From: Pelargonium tetragonum | Taxonomy: Eukaryota; Streptophyta; Magnoliopsida; Geraniales; Geraniaceae | Length of the DNA: 64,000 nucleotides | Direction of reading: 5' to 3' | NCBI GenBank assembly: GCA_036897445.1 | Contig: JAYMTL010000084.1 | Coordinates: forward strand, 1-64,000 | Shown: positions 1 to 11,300 of the stretch, piece after piece | How the letters are laid out: every line of letters starts with the position of its first letter | Position numbering within the stretch: position 1 is the stretch's first letter | The notes under the pieces: generated by a model | Databases searched by the model: none | Told to the model about the DNA's origin: nothing | The model's input: the letters and a program-made list of their open reading frames with translations, nothing else | Program-made: the position numbers and the translations under genes

Positions 1-590
1 TTCGTTTGCCTTGTGTAGATCAATTCTTAAAAAAGGAATTTTATGTTTCCGAGAAAAGTTCATGAATTTAAGGAAAGATAAACCCAGCAGATAAGTAAGT
101 CAAGAAAAACTTTGAAACTTTATTCAGGAAGCTAGTTTATAAATAAATATAGAAAGGAACTCGGGCCAGCAAATCCCTATTCATTTATTCATTACCAGAA
201 TACATAAATCAGTTAGAAGACCATTTAAAAGCCAAAGGAATTATCCTATCTAGTAAGCGGATTTGAGATATTGAGATTGTACACTCAAGGATTTTAAGGC
301 CCGTTAATAAAGATTTTATACATACCAAACTAAAAGGGAGTCTCCGTAACCAGCTGATAAAAAAGAAACCTTAGAAACCACCCCGCTTTGGAAACAGAGG
401 AATCTGCTAGCTATCAGTCCTATAGGATTCCGAGACTAAAAAGCGAAAGTAGATCAAAGTCAAACTCACCATTAAGTCATAAACTCTAAAGCTAAAGATT
501 CTCCAGTAAATGAAGTAAGGAAAAAGGGGCTTTCTTTTCCCTATTGTAGTATTACTTGAATTTCTTTGACTTACTTGTTTCATCAGGCTT
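1..590. other. Non-coding left edge
   Basis: No open frame of note on either strand, no RNA gene and no repeat copy that I can align. The sequence is A/T-rich with scattered G/C words such as GGGAGTCTCC. The beginning of the first repeat-rich zone is near 590, where a lysine-tract-like string (AGCTAGTATACCTTCG) appears. Confidence 0.5.
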
Positions 591-1052
591 GTTTAAGAAG
601 AGAAGCTAGTATACCTTCGTTAAGAGCTAGGACTTTATAGATTCTTTATAGATAATATATAAGAAGAGTCTAATTAATAGAGTGAGGAATAGAGTACTGT
701 AGCTAGTGTACTTGTTGTAGTTCTTAGTTGTTATAGACTCTTTACAGTCTCTCTCTAACTATTAGGGGTCTTAGGGCTATCGCACCTAAACAATATATAG
801 GAGTTTCATTTTTCTTTTAAGAGACTCTTGTCTTATGTCTTTGTTTCTGGATTTGTTTTATTAACCAGAGTAGGAACACAGGCAACCAAAGGATATCTAT
901 CTAGCAGGAGAAGGAGCTCTAGGGAACTTGTATATTATAGTAAAGAAAGTAGGTAAGCAAGGGATTCCCCTAAGCATATAGACTAAGCAGATAAAGTAGA
1001 GTAGTGTTTGTCTTATAGGATACTTCCTCATTGCTCTAGTTTTTATCGATAC

Positions 1053-1150
1053 AGAGGATGGGAACCCAGGTGGTTGGGAGTACTTGTTACCGACTGACAC
1101 GCAGGAGGTAGAGTAGTGAAATGATAGTACCTGTATGCGCTATAACCCAC
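1053..1150 (+). repeat. Dispersed repeat core, copy A
   Basis: First copy of a core of about 100 bp found seven times in this orientation. It begins with GAGGATGGGAACCC, continues with GGGAGTACTTGTTACCGACTG, then a purine-rich block and a closing TAGTACCTGTATGCG...TATAACCCAC. Shared landmarks with other copies are the opening GAGGATA/GAACC, the middle CCGACTGA, the purine-rich GAGGA...GAAATG, then TAGTA and a final TATA-CCCAC. The match is by eye and degenerate. A lysine-rich tract on the opposite strand follows immediately. Function unknown. Confidence 0.5.
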
Positions 1151-1300
1151 TTTTTATTCTTCTTCTGGCTTCTTTGACTTACTTTTTTTCTTTGGTACTG
1201 AGTTACTGACTTGCTTACTTTTCTATTCTTATTTCTTTTTCTTTTATTCTTTATTTTCTTAGGTTTCTTAGCAAGACTTGTACACGCACTCTCTATTGGT
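1151..1300 (-). repeat. Lysine-rich tract next to core A
   Basis: Read on the minus strand this tract ends in a stop at 1155-1157, preceded by the peptide VPKKKSKSKKPEEE. Further upstream, other minus-strand frames remain dominated by lysine and arginine codons. The whole tract is strongly pyrimidine-rich on the plus strand. No full-length frame survives. It is placed in the same family as the tracts near 42.4 and 48.2 kb because of its position just after a core and its composition. A plain purine-strand bias could mimic lysine codons, so the coding origin is inference. Confidence 0.35.
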
Positions 1301-1869
1301 ACTCGCTTTCTTATGGATATGATCTTTTTGTTAGGGAGTTCATGTAGCTATTTTATCTTAAGTAGATGCTAGGTAGGGAGTTAAGGCTTTACTGACAGGT
1401 ATTCTCTCTTATAAAATTATCCTATAAAGCAAGTAAATCAAAATAGATGCAATAAAATCGGTGGTAAACGGAATGGGTAAACTAAAAAAAAGTAAACAGC
1501 ATGACATTTTATATAGAAAATTTAGGTTTGAATGAATCTGTATTCCTTTTCCGGAGGTTTTTATTGAAAAGTATAAAGAGGGGTTTTAGTCTTCCTCGTT
1601 TCCTTACCGGGTAGGTCTAGTATAGGATGTCCTCGCTTCAAATCCAAAAGAGGGGATTTCTAGAATGTCTGAAAACGGACGTAAAAGTCTAATCTAAAAG
1701 AGGGGCATAGGGATTCGCTGCTATGAGTTAAATAGTTAAAAAGCGAGAAGGATTTGTTTAGGAGCCAGTCATCCTATAAGTTTCCAAGCGAGTAAGTTTA
1801 CTAAAAAAGTGTAGCTGTTTGAGAATTAAGAAGCAGGTTTCAAAAAAGAAGGAAATAGAGTCGGCTTTT

Positions 1870-2155
1870 TTTAAAGTGAAAGCTCAAAGGCTGATAAGAA
1901 GAAAGAGAGCGCTGCTAAGACTTAAGAGCTAGAATACTCTTAAGACAGGTAAGAAGACTAAGAAAGAATAAAGCAGGTAGTATATATTAATAATTAAGAG
2001 GTTAGGTCTAGGTAAGAGTAGGTTCGTAAGAGCTCTGAAGGGAACTCTGAACGAAGAGCAGAGTTGGGTCTTGGTAGTACTAATTCCTTAAGTATTCTGT
2101 AGCTACTCTAAGAAAGAAGGAAGTATAGAACTAAAGGGAAAGTAAAGTACTTGTT
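1870..2155 (+). repeat. Lysine-rich tract, plus strand, left of core B
   Basis: Plus-strand frames here give short lysine/arginine-rich pieces, for example KVKAQRLIRRKRALLRLKS, then a piece ending KTGKKTKKE before a stop near 1970, then VATLRKKEV near 2105. The DNA phrase GCTACTCTAAGAAAGAAGG is close to the GCTCTTAAGAAAGCAGG phrase of the minus-strand tracts. The tract points toward core B, while the tract on the far side of core B points back toward it. Confidence 0.35.
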
Positions 2156-2390
2156 CTAGGCCTTACTAGCTAGGGGTCTTACTTGGTAATTACAGCACTT
2201 CAAGGGAAGCGAAAGGGAAAGATCCACCATAAAGAGTCAGAAACAACTCAGCAAGAAACTAGGCAATCAGTTACCTATACTATTTCCCTTCCTTGAAACA
2301 GGGATTTGACTTTGATACAGCTAGTTTAAGGATTGTAATAGCATATAATTGTCTAAGATGTATTCCTCAGTACACTTTGTCTTTATCGGT

Positions 2391-2510
2391 AAGGAGGTAA
2401 CAAACCTTGTATAGTAGAGAGAGCACCCCTGATACCTGACCGCAGTCTAACAGAGGGAGGGAAGTGATAGTATGATGAATATACCTACATACATTATATA
2501 TATACCCAGT
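2391..2510 (+). repeat. Dispersed repeat core, copy B
   Basis: Contains AAGGAGGTAACAAACCTTG, then GATACCTGACCGCAG, then GAGGGAGGGAAGTGATAGTA and ATATACCTAC. These are the same landmarks in the same order as in the other cores: an opening GGAGG, a middle CTGACCG, a polypurine block, TAGTAT and TATACC. It is one of the clearer copies in its second half. Confidence 0.5.
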
Positions 2511-2564
2511 ACCAAGAATTTCACTTTACCTTTGCAATAAAAAAATCTTACAAAAACTCTTAAC

Positions 2565-2700
2565 TGTAGCTAGACCTGCCCTAAGCAGCTTAGTACCCTC
2601 TTGTTATCATAGCAGTTCCCTGTCTTTGTGCTTTCGTCTTCTAATGCTAGCCTGTACTTACTCTATTATATCTGTCTTATTTAGGATTGAGTGTTGTTTT
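2565..2700 (-). repeat. Degenerate lysine-tract remnant right of core B
   Basis: On the plus strand it holds AGCTAGACCTGCCCTAAG, related to the AGCTATACCTGC phrase that recurs in the minus-strand tracts (read on the minus strand as codons for K-A-G-I-A). Frames are broken throughout. It is identified mainly by this phrase and by its position downstream of core B. Confidence 0.25.
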
Positions 2701-2858
2701 TTAGTTTTTACTAGAATTATCTATTCAGTATTAGTTATGGAATACAGAGTCTAAAATAGAGTTCTAGTTCAATTGTATTAGATAATAAAAATGTAGGTAT
2801 AGTAGTAATTCTTAGTTTGTTAAAAGGACGCCCCTCTTTTCTAGACAGTTACTGACAC

Positions 2859-2957
2859 AGGAGGATAGAAACTTAGTAGATATTGGATGGCACTACTCTT
2901 CCCAACTGAAGTGTATACGGAGGGCGGGTAAAGCAAGATAGTATATATAATAGTACA
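2859..2957 (+). repeat. Dispersed repeat core, copy C
   Basis: One of the best copies. It runs GGAGGATAGAAACTTAGTAG, then CACTACTCTTCCCAACTGAAG, then GGAGGGCGGG and ATAGTATATATAATAGTAC. It aligns well with copy E over the first 20 bp and with copy F through the middle ACTGAAG. Only about 350 bp separate it from the end of copy B, so the two lie close together in direct orientation. Confidence 0.55.
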
Positions 2958-3089
2958 GACTTTAACTATATCTAAGGAATACTAATACTGTAAAGAAGAC
3001 TCTAAAAATCTTAAGACGTCTTTAGAATACTTTCTTATTCATTCCTACTAATAACTATTCTTCTACTTAGACTTAGGTAATAGACTTCA

Positions 3090-4540
3090 GTTCCTTCATA
3101 ACAAAAAGAGAATGAAAGAGAAGCTTAAGTGCTTTCCCAGATACATCTACAAATCGGAGGGATCCTTTTCTTGGTACTAATTAAAGGACACCGGGTATAC
3201 CACTAAAACTGTATCCAGGGGTTCCCCGGCAGTTAAAGTTATGTAATAAAAAGGAACTCTGAGGAATTGTTTGTTAAAAATTTCTTCGCTTTTATGAAAG
3301 AAGAGTTTAGGCCCGGATATTCTATAATTTAGACATTTCTACTCGGATGCCTTTCAAATATAGAACTCCTTTTCTTTTATATAAGCCCCTTTAGATAGTC
3401 AGATTTAACAAAAGACTAGGAATAGTTTAAGTTGAGTTAAAATAGAATAATGGGTCCTGTGTTAACAAATTCTCAGGCAATAGAATCACTTATATAAAAA
3501 GTGGAAGCCTCGCCCTTTCTGTTCTTTTGTATCAAAATCGTAACTAAGCAGGATTTTCTTGGTTCAATGCCGTTTAGAATATCGTTTAAAATTGAAGGGC
3601 AATAACTATGAGATTTGGGGGTGCTTAAATTAACTACTACGACAAAGAGTACTTTTAAAGTAGAATCTTGCTAAACCCCTAAATACCCGTAACCAAAAAG
3701 ATAAAATTGACTTTTTTCTTAATGGGCCCTTCGAATCCTCTGAATCCGGAGGAAAATAAGTTAGGACTCTTTTTGTGATATCGGCAGTCTCTTTTATTAA
3801 GGGAATACTTAGTGTTATAATTTTGTACCCTGATGGCTGAATGCAAAGGAAACTCCCTATTTTTTTAGTTATGTACGTCCTTTCTCTTGACTTTAAAGGC
3901 AATCCCTTTTATCTTCCCCTCTTCTGACTTGATACTAGAACCAATTCCTTGACTTTTAACTTCGTTACCTTGTTTGAAATGATTCAAGTCTTGCAGCTTT
4001 AGGTTCTCTACTTTAGGAATTGGAAACTGGGGAGCACGGGAACTTTAGTATAGCTTTAAAACGGAAACTTCAGGAATCGAAGTCTTCCTGGAAAAGAGGG
4101 TTCTTGGAACTATATGAAAATGAAAGTAGGAAGTTGCCAATATAGGACTAGACCGGGATTTTGATCTTCCTTAACACTAAAGCAAGTAGAACATGCAGGC
4201 AAGATCTCGATTTCCTCCAAAAGCCCCGAGCTAGAGCTTACTTATGATGGGGAATTTAATAAGCAGACTGCAAAGCATAGCTACCCTTTGTTTTAGAAAG
4301 TTTATGCGTTAATGTCCCTTGTTGTTTTCTCTTGTAAAAGTTATCCCCGATTTGGTTGAAACGGCTCTTTAACGAGTCCCCAAGCAATAGTTTAGAAATT
4401 AGAAAAAGTGCCTTGTCTTAGACTTATGAAACTAACTTAAGAAGCATCCCCCTTTAGAATTGCTAGAGTTCGCAGTATCTACTAAGGCTTTGTACGGAAT
4501 TCCTCTTTTGCTTGGAGCTCTTTAGAGACTCGAGAGAAGG
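3090..4540. other. Unassigned stretch
   Basis: No gene seen. A 90-codon frame on the minus strand (3630-3902) starts at TTG, has no recognisable domain and falls within chance expectation. The rest is typical background with words such as GGGGTTCCCC near 3215. Confidence 0.5.
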
Positions 4541-4640
4541 GAGGAACCCTATAGATTGGTGGTAAGTTATTCTTCTCAACTGCATCGAGGATAGGGAAAT
4601 GCATTGTAGTATAATGAGTATACATACTTATGCTATAACC
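4541..4640 (+). repeat. Dispersed repeat core, copy D
   Basis: Shorter, more diverged copy. It shows GGAACCCTATAG, TTATTCTTCTCAACTG, then CGAGGATAGGGAAATGCA and TAGTATAATGAGTATAC, ending at GCTATAACC. The GGGAAATGCA...TAGTATAAT half matches copy E closely (GGAAATGCAAGTAGTATAAT). Confidence 0.5.
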
Positions 4641-4789
4641 AACATCAGGAAAAGAGCCTGCCCTATAAAATGCCTAATTAAGAAAAACTCTTTTACAGAC
4701 CCGCAAAATCGCTTACTTTAGTTTCAAAATTTCATTACCTCAAAATCTTTAACCTGAGTACAGCAACACGGGAATACTTAGGTTCTAGT

Positions 4790-5060
4790 CGCAGCAGCTT
4801 GACTTACCTATAGCTTTCTTAATCTTAAAACTCCCTTCTTCAGAGCTATAACTTGCCTCATACCTAGAACTACCCTCTCAAGAGCTATACCTGTTGCTTT
4901 AATGTTACTAGGATTTTCCACAGAAGACCTATCTTATAACCTGGACTTACTGTAGCTGTGGGGCCTTCTTGTTCTAGCCTGTAGAAAGTAAAGTCTGGTA
5001 TTACCCTTCCTTTAATTTCCTTACTCTAAGCTGTAACCTATTTCCACTACTCTATATTTG
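4790..5060 (-). repeat. Lysine-rich tract right of core D
   Basis: The minus-strand frame 4808-4904 reads IKATGIALERVVLGMRQVIA and then LKKGVLRLRKL before its stop. It carries the KATGIAL phrase of the family. Further right, the minus strand contains a block that resembles the tract near 48.4 kb (GCTAGAACAAG followed by GGCC and TACAGT, against GCTAGGAAACAG with GGCC and TACAGT). This gives a second, independent link between tracts. Frames are interrupted and nothing suggests expression. Confidence 0.4.
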
Positions 5061-5306
5061 ACAGCCCTGTCTCTTAGTTCGAAACCTGGTAAGACATAGA
5101 AATGAAGTAAGACTCAAATTTAGTATAACATCACTACAAAAAGTTATTTTGTTGCCCCTTGTCTCTTCTTAAATTCCAAAGGGTTCCTGCTCTTTTTTCT
5201 ATAAAACCGCACTTCTATAGCCCATAAGGAGGCCCTACCCTAAATAGAACCTGTACTCGGTAAAAGGCTGTTTATAATTTATTTAATACAAGTATGTTAT
5301 CTGATT

Positions 5307-5371
5307 TCTATTTACGGGATTCGAACCCATGACATAAATAAGTCAGTGCTCTATTAAAAGTTGACAATAGA
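5307..5371 (-). tRNA. tRNA-like relic, 65 nt
   Basis: On the minus strand the T arm is complete: ATGGG, loop TTCGAAT, CCCGT. It is followed by AAATAGA, which pairs with TCTATTG at the 5' end (six of seven pairs). AGAGC, the usual 3' side of a D stem, is present, but its partner is missing. The middle offers only a weak hairpin (TGAC/GTCA) where the anticodon stem should be. At 65 nt it is about eight bases short. I read it as a decayed tRNA gene or tRNA-derived sequence; no anticodon can be assigned. Confidence 0.35.
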
Positions 5372-5399
5372 CACTAACTGGGTGCCAAAATACATTAAA

Positions 5400-8300
5400 T
5401 TAATTTGTAAAAAGGAATTACTTAGGCCCTTTTCTTATTATCCGATAAGACTTTCCTTGTATGAGAAGTGCGAACTATTCCGAAGTATACTTTTCTTTAT
5501 AAAGCTTTCTTACTAATCTAAGGAGTTCTTACTTACTGTGTACTTACCTGGGCTATAAAAAAGGAAAAGCGTGCTATTTTCTTAGTAGTGAAAATCTAGA
5601 ATAACCAGATATAGTCTTCACTTTACAACACCTAGGTGCGGGTCCCCTTTGAGAAGATAGAATAAAGAATACATTTACAATAGAATTGCCTTGACATTGA
5701 AAGTGTAATCAGAGTTCCTTAGTTATTCCTACCCTAGCATATGGGTTCTTGACAAAAAGCTTTCGGTGAAAAATTGAGGATTCTTAGAGATGGATCTCTT
5801 TCTTACACTGGCCCAAAATTGCGTATAATCAGTATCTCGGATTTGAGTACTTTTTATAACAAAAGAGACTGAATTTTTCCAGTTTCTAATTAAACTTATA
5901 GCCAATGCCGAGAGTTACGTATAGCAAGAACTTCTCACTTCTTTAAATAAAATCTACCCGCTTTCTTTTCTACTAAATTTAGTATTAAGTCACCTTAAAC
6001 ACTTTACATAAAGTATACCCTGCGTTTTAAAAAGCTTAAGCAGTTCCAGGTAAAGAGACTTTATTACTCATTTAATCAATCAAAATGTAAATAGGACAAC
6101 CCTTCGTACTACAAAAACTTTTTGCGAACACTTTCTTACAGAATAGGGAACTTTATATCAAAACAAATCTTTCTACAGGGCTCATGAAAAAGCAACTAAG
6201 CGCTCGGCTAGATTAAAACTACAAATCAAACCTGTAATTTTCAGCCTCCTAAAAGAACCCTGCGGAATACCAAGTACTTAAAAAGTATCCCTCGTTCGGT
6301 ACTACTAAAAAAGGTATTAACTTAACCCCTTGTTGTGTAGCAGCTCCCAACCTTGAGTATCCTGTTCTAATGAGTGGGTTTCCCCTTTTAACATTAATAT
6401 TTAATTAAGAACCCCGAATACTCTTCAGGGTGCGACCCGGATTTCTAAGCACAATTTAGTTTGAGGCTCTTATTTTTAATTTAATTCTAAACACTTATCT
6501 ACAAATAATATCGAGGATCTACCTTAAAGTTCACTTTTTTTGATATTATTCTGGGGTCTAAGCAACTTTTATCCCTTTAGTCTCTTCCGGGAGCTATTGA
6601 TAGAGTTTTCTACCTACAACTGTAAAGATTTAGGGTTACTTAAAAAAGTACTGCCCTTTTATTCTTCAATTTACTTTAAATGTGTTAACTATAAGGTTGA
6701 TAAACCCCGTAACTTATTTGAATTACCCAGAAATTCCAAAGGAAATAAAAACTTCCTACAAAGACTCACAAATTTCTGAGACCTGTGCATTTACTAAAAA
6801 GCCCCCTCGCTCCGGTTCTAGATCCGGAACTGCCAAAAAGCTATACTTAACCTGCAGGAAAACTCTATTTTCTATTTTATCCGTGTAACTCCCAAATCCC
6901 CTCTAAGGCAAACCCTAGGGTTTATCTAGATTAACTTGCTGTAACTTCAGAAGCTCTTTATAGCTAGATTTTTAACTCTAAAGGGTTCTATAATCTATAA
7001 AAAAGGACAAGTACTATAATATTCTTTTAAGGTTAAGGGAACGGATGAAGTTAGTCAAGACAAGGCTCCTCCATTAAACGGGGCTCTTTAGTTAGTCGTC
7101 CTATATTTTTCTTCAAAGAAAATTTTTAGCCCTTCACACAAAGTTTTACAATACTTGATTTGATAACATTCGTAGGAAATAATTATTGCCCTGTGCTAGC
7201 CGCCCCTTTTTAATGCTCTTCTTCTAATTACACTTGACTGCGTCTATGCGCTTTAATTTTATAATGTGGTGGAGAAATTTTGAATACTCTGCAGTCTCAA
7301 AATGTCGTTTAAAACCCTGGCTATAAAATAAGGGGTATACATCACTAGCCAAGGTTCGGCAAAAGGGGAGTTTAATAGAATACGAAAAATTGAAATCTTT
7401 CTGATCAAACAGGATCCCTTTCCTAGTTAAGTTCTAGTAAAGAGGGAGCCCTATTAAGATCTTTCCCTAATTTAAAAGTTTAAAGCCATGAGGGGAATTC
7501 CGCAAGTCTGTTAGAGGTTTTTGGCAAGTTTGTAGCTTTCTTCGCTACCTTTTCTTAGAAGTAGTACAAGCACAAGGTAAATTTCTACTAGGGGCCTTAG
7601 GGTACCTAAACTATATAAAAGGGGAAACTTAGATAGTAACTTCAATCTTTTTTATAATTATAAAGAGGAGTTTTATCCTACTTATTTTTGGAACAAGCTC
7701 GAGTTTTAGTTATTCAGACAGCAATATAAAAGCACTTTGCTCTAGTATAAAGGGTGCTGGAATCTTGAATAGAATACGTTGTATGAAATAATTTTTGTAG
7801 TTTTAGCTATCTTATTTGACCAATTGTCTCCATCGCGTATGGTGGTAGAATCTCTTAAATTTGTACAAAAAAAGGCTCCAGCTAGTTTTTATTAGCTAAC
7901 AGGTATACTTTTTTCTTTTATAAGGAACTCCTACAGGTTAAAAGCTTTTTGTTTAGTCATGCCAATGTAAGTCATTTTTAGCCCCTACCTCAACTCAGGA
8001 TTTACACTTTTTGGTTACTCGCCTTTTTACAAGCCCTAGAAGTCCCGCTCACTTTCTATATCCTTTTCATAAGAATTCCCTACAGAGGTACACAACCCCG
8101 GTTGGCAAAAAGCGAAAGCATCTTCCTTGTATATACTACTAGTAATTCAGTATCCTAATAAGCGAGAATTGTAGGGGTGCAACTTCAAGCTTTTTTGCAT
8201 ATAAAGCTAAAAAATGACCTTACTGGAGGGTCCCTGGGGTACAAGAATCCCCTATGAAATAGGGAAATAAAGTTCTATGTTTGACCTGCCTTTTACTATG

Positions 8301-11300
8301 TATTAACCTTAACGGGGCACTCGCTATAATATAATACTGGGTTTTAATTAAAATCACTTATATAGAAAGTAGATAGAAATTGAAAATTCTTTTTGTGAAG
8401 TGGGAAATGTGGATACTCCAGGACCCCTTAAAACCAGGACAAGAGAATTGAAAGCGGGTACGACGTAGGGAATATCTTATAAAGAAAGTTTCACGTCGGT
8501 TCAATACCCTATATATATACTTTATATCTTTCAAAAAAAAGGAGTAACTTATTCTTCGAATTTTGTGAGTGAAAGGCTTAATTACTAATTCTAGTTTTTA
8601 AAATTAAAGTAGATCTAACAATAAAATAAAGGGGCATAAAGTAAGAAGATATCCCGATTTCTGGGGAACACTATAAGTCGCAAAGGACTCTTTTTCGCAA
8701 AATATAGAGAGGGACCTCCTTATTACTTATAAAAAAGAGGTTAGTTAGGAAGTGCCTATATTGAAATTTAGTAGGGTTTACCCTTGGCAGAGAAAAACGG
8801 AGCAGTCTGGACCTTAAACAGAGTGTAGGCCCGTTATTACTATAATAGCTTGATAGCTTGTGGTTTCAAACAATGTTTATAGGTTTTTTGTAATGCTATT
8901 TGAAAAGTTCCCACCTTCCTGGGGCTTGTTTATTTACTAAAGCTAAATTAGAATCTCTCTTCATATAAAAAGAAAAATCGAGTGTCTTAAATCTAAATAA
9001 GAAAGAAACCCCTACTCCCAGCCAAACGTTGCTAAAAGTCTTCTCTTAATTTTAGGTACTCGGTAGCCTCCTCTGTTTACGTAAACTCGGAACTCTTACT
9101 CTTTTTTATATAGAAAGTAGATCTGAAAATGTGATATTACTTATATTTAAGTATTAATTAAAAAGCAAAAAAAATGATAATATGACTCTAGACATAACTT
9201 GCATAACTTGACTTACTTTCTTAGATCTTAGAAAAAAAATTTTTTGTTTAGTTAGCAAAAGCAGGGAAATCCTAAACTATAAAGACTAAGACTGAATCTA
9301 TATTGCTGTTAAATATCGGGTATAAATTAACCCTGCGGATGTGTATTGATAGGTGGATTTTTTAGGAGAACAAAAGTAACCAAAAGGCATTAAAATGAAA
9401 GATAAATGTAAAAAACCCACTTTGTTTGAAAGTAAAAGCAGAGTTTTAGGTTCAGTGCTAGCATGCTATTTGTACGGGTACTTACCCACGGACTTTGGAT
9501 TTGTCCTTTTTATAGGGTTACTTAAAAAACTAAAAACCTGCTAGACTTACGTATGCAACTTTGTGTTGCAACCTTGTAATTTTAGGAGAAGCTTTAAGAA
9601 AGGTTATAGATAATTTTTTGCGAAGTATGTAAATTAATAGAATTCTGCCGACCGGATTAAAAAGGTAAGGGATCCTTATAAAATATGTATATTCCTCGGG
9701 GCTTTCTACCTGGTTTTAATCGGTTACTGCAAGTTAAGAGTGAGGGCCCACGTTCATTCTCTTAATGAGTTTGTTTCCTTTAATTATACTATAAAAAAAA
9801 TGAAACACTAAACTTCAAGAAACTCTACTAGCCCTGGCAAATTAAACTAGGAAAACCCCACTCGCAAAGACTTCAGATACCCTATTCGGAATTTATTATA
9901 TATGAAAATTTTTACCTTATAAAGTGAAATTACGGAATATTAAAAGTTTTATCTATTATACTCCTTTCTCGCTCAGAAATGCCACTTTTTTTATAAAAAC
10001 GAAAGTTATGACCCTTAAATTCCTGTGCTCGATAGCCTGGAATGAGCCGTCTTTTTTGCTCTTAATCTTTCTAGGGAGTCTAGTAGGTATAAGTTCAAGT
10101 GCATTGAGATTTGTGGGTTCTAGTTTAGCACAAGTTTAAGAGGAAGAGGAGTGGATTTCGCGAATTCTTTTTATATAATTTCTATTATAATTATAGAATC
10201 CAAATTACTGTTTCTTTTTTGTTTGGAATAACTGAAGAAGTGCAAAATACAAAGGCTGGCACGGGTCCTCTTATCAATCAAATATAAAAAGAAGGTTCAG
10301 GGTTTAAATAAATAGAAAACTGAAATACACAAATTGAGTTTTTCTAATTAGGCTTTTTACGACTTACAACAATAATGCATATTCTATCCTTGTAGTTACT
10401 ACTCGAGGTGGAGCCCCCTTTATGAGAAATCTAGCTAGCTATCCGGCATCCATCCTATTTCTGGGGTAAGTGTAATTCTAGTTTTTATCTGGTTTAGTAT
10501 TAGACATATTTTAGTAAGGATTCGTTTTAAAGGTTTTGAAAATAGAAAAAAAAATTCCCTTAGAACTTGACTCTCTTTTTCAAATAGTTCGAGTTTGGTT
10601 TAGCTAAGGCTTCCCTCAATAAAAAAGGAATGAGGTAAACCATACACTGCATAACTTTCCCAAAACAACAGTGAATGATCCTATAATACCGGAACGGAAC
10701 GTATTTATTGAGTAAAGCAACCTTTCAAATCAGAGGATTGAAGCCTCTTTTACATTAACGTTTCTTGAGAAAACAACTGATACTAATGGATATAAGTTGT
10801 AGTAATTCCCCACTTATTAAACTGAGTGGCATGGAGCTAGCTCTCGGTACTATCCTTAGAGACCTCTATCTCTAAGCGGTACCCCTCCTTTTTATTAGGA
10901 AACCTCGGTCTAACTTATAAAGTTTAAACCACTTCTGTAGTGAATAAAAATAAGCCTGTCCGTCAAAATTACGATTGGATTTTATAGCATTAGGTCTGCA
11001 CAAGGTATTTCTCTTTTAATTAGAGGGTTCCCTCAGGTAGGGTTAATAAAGAAACTTAATAGGCCCAAACCTTACTAAAGTTAGGAGTTCATAAAACTCG
11101 GGCCCCTTCGCATAGCTTCTCTTTTCTTTTTTAAGACTATTATAAAATAAAGTGAAAATTTAAGTCTAAGAAACAGGAATTTAAAAGGGTTTTAGGAGCT
11201 ATGAGGGTCTATAACCCGTTTCGGGTATTCTAAAAAGCTACAGGAAGGGAAGAGTTTTCTGTAAATTAGCTGTTTCTTCTAGCCCTAAAGTCAATTTTGG

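Noticed and set aside
3630-3902. 90-codon minus-strand frame
   Set aside because: TTG start, no motif, surrounded by non-coding background.
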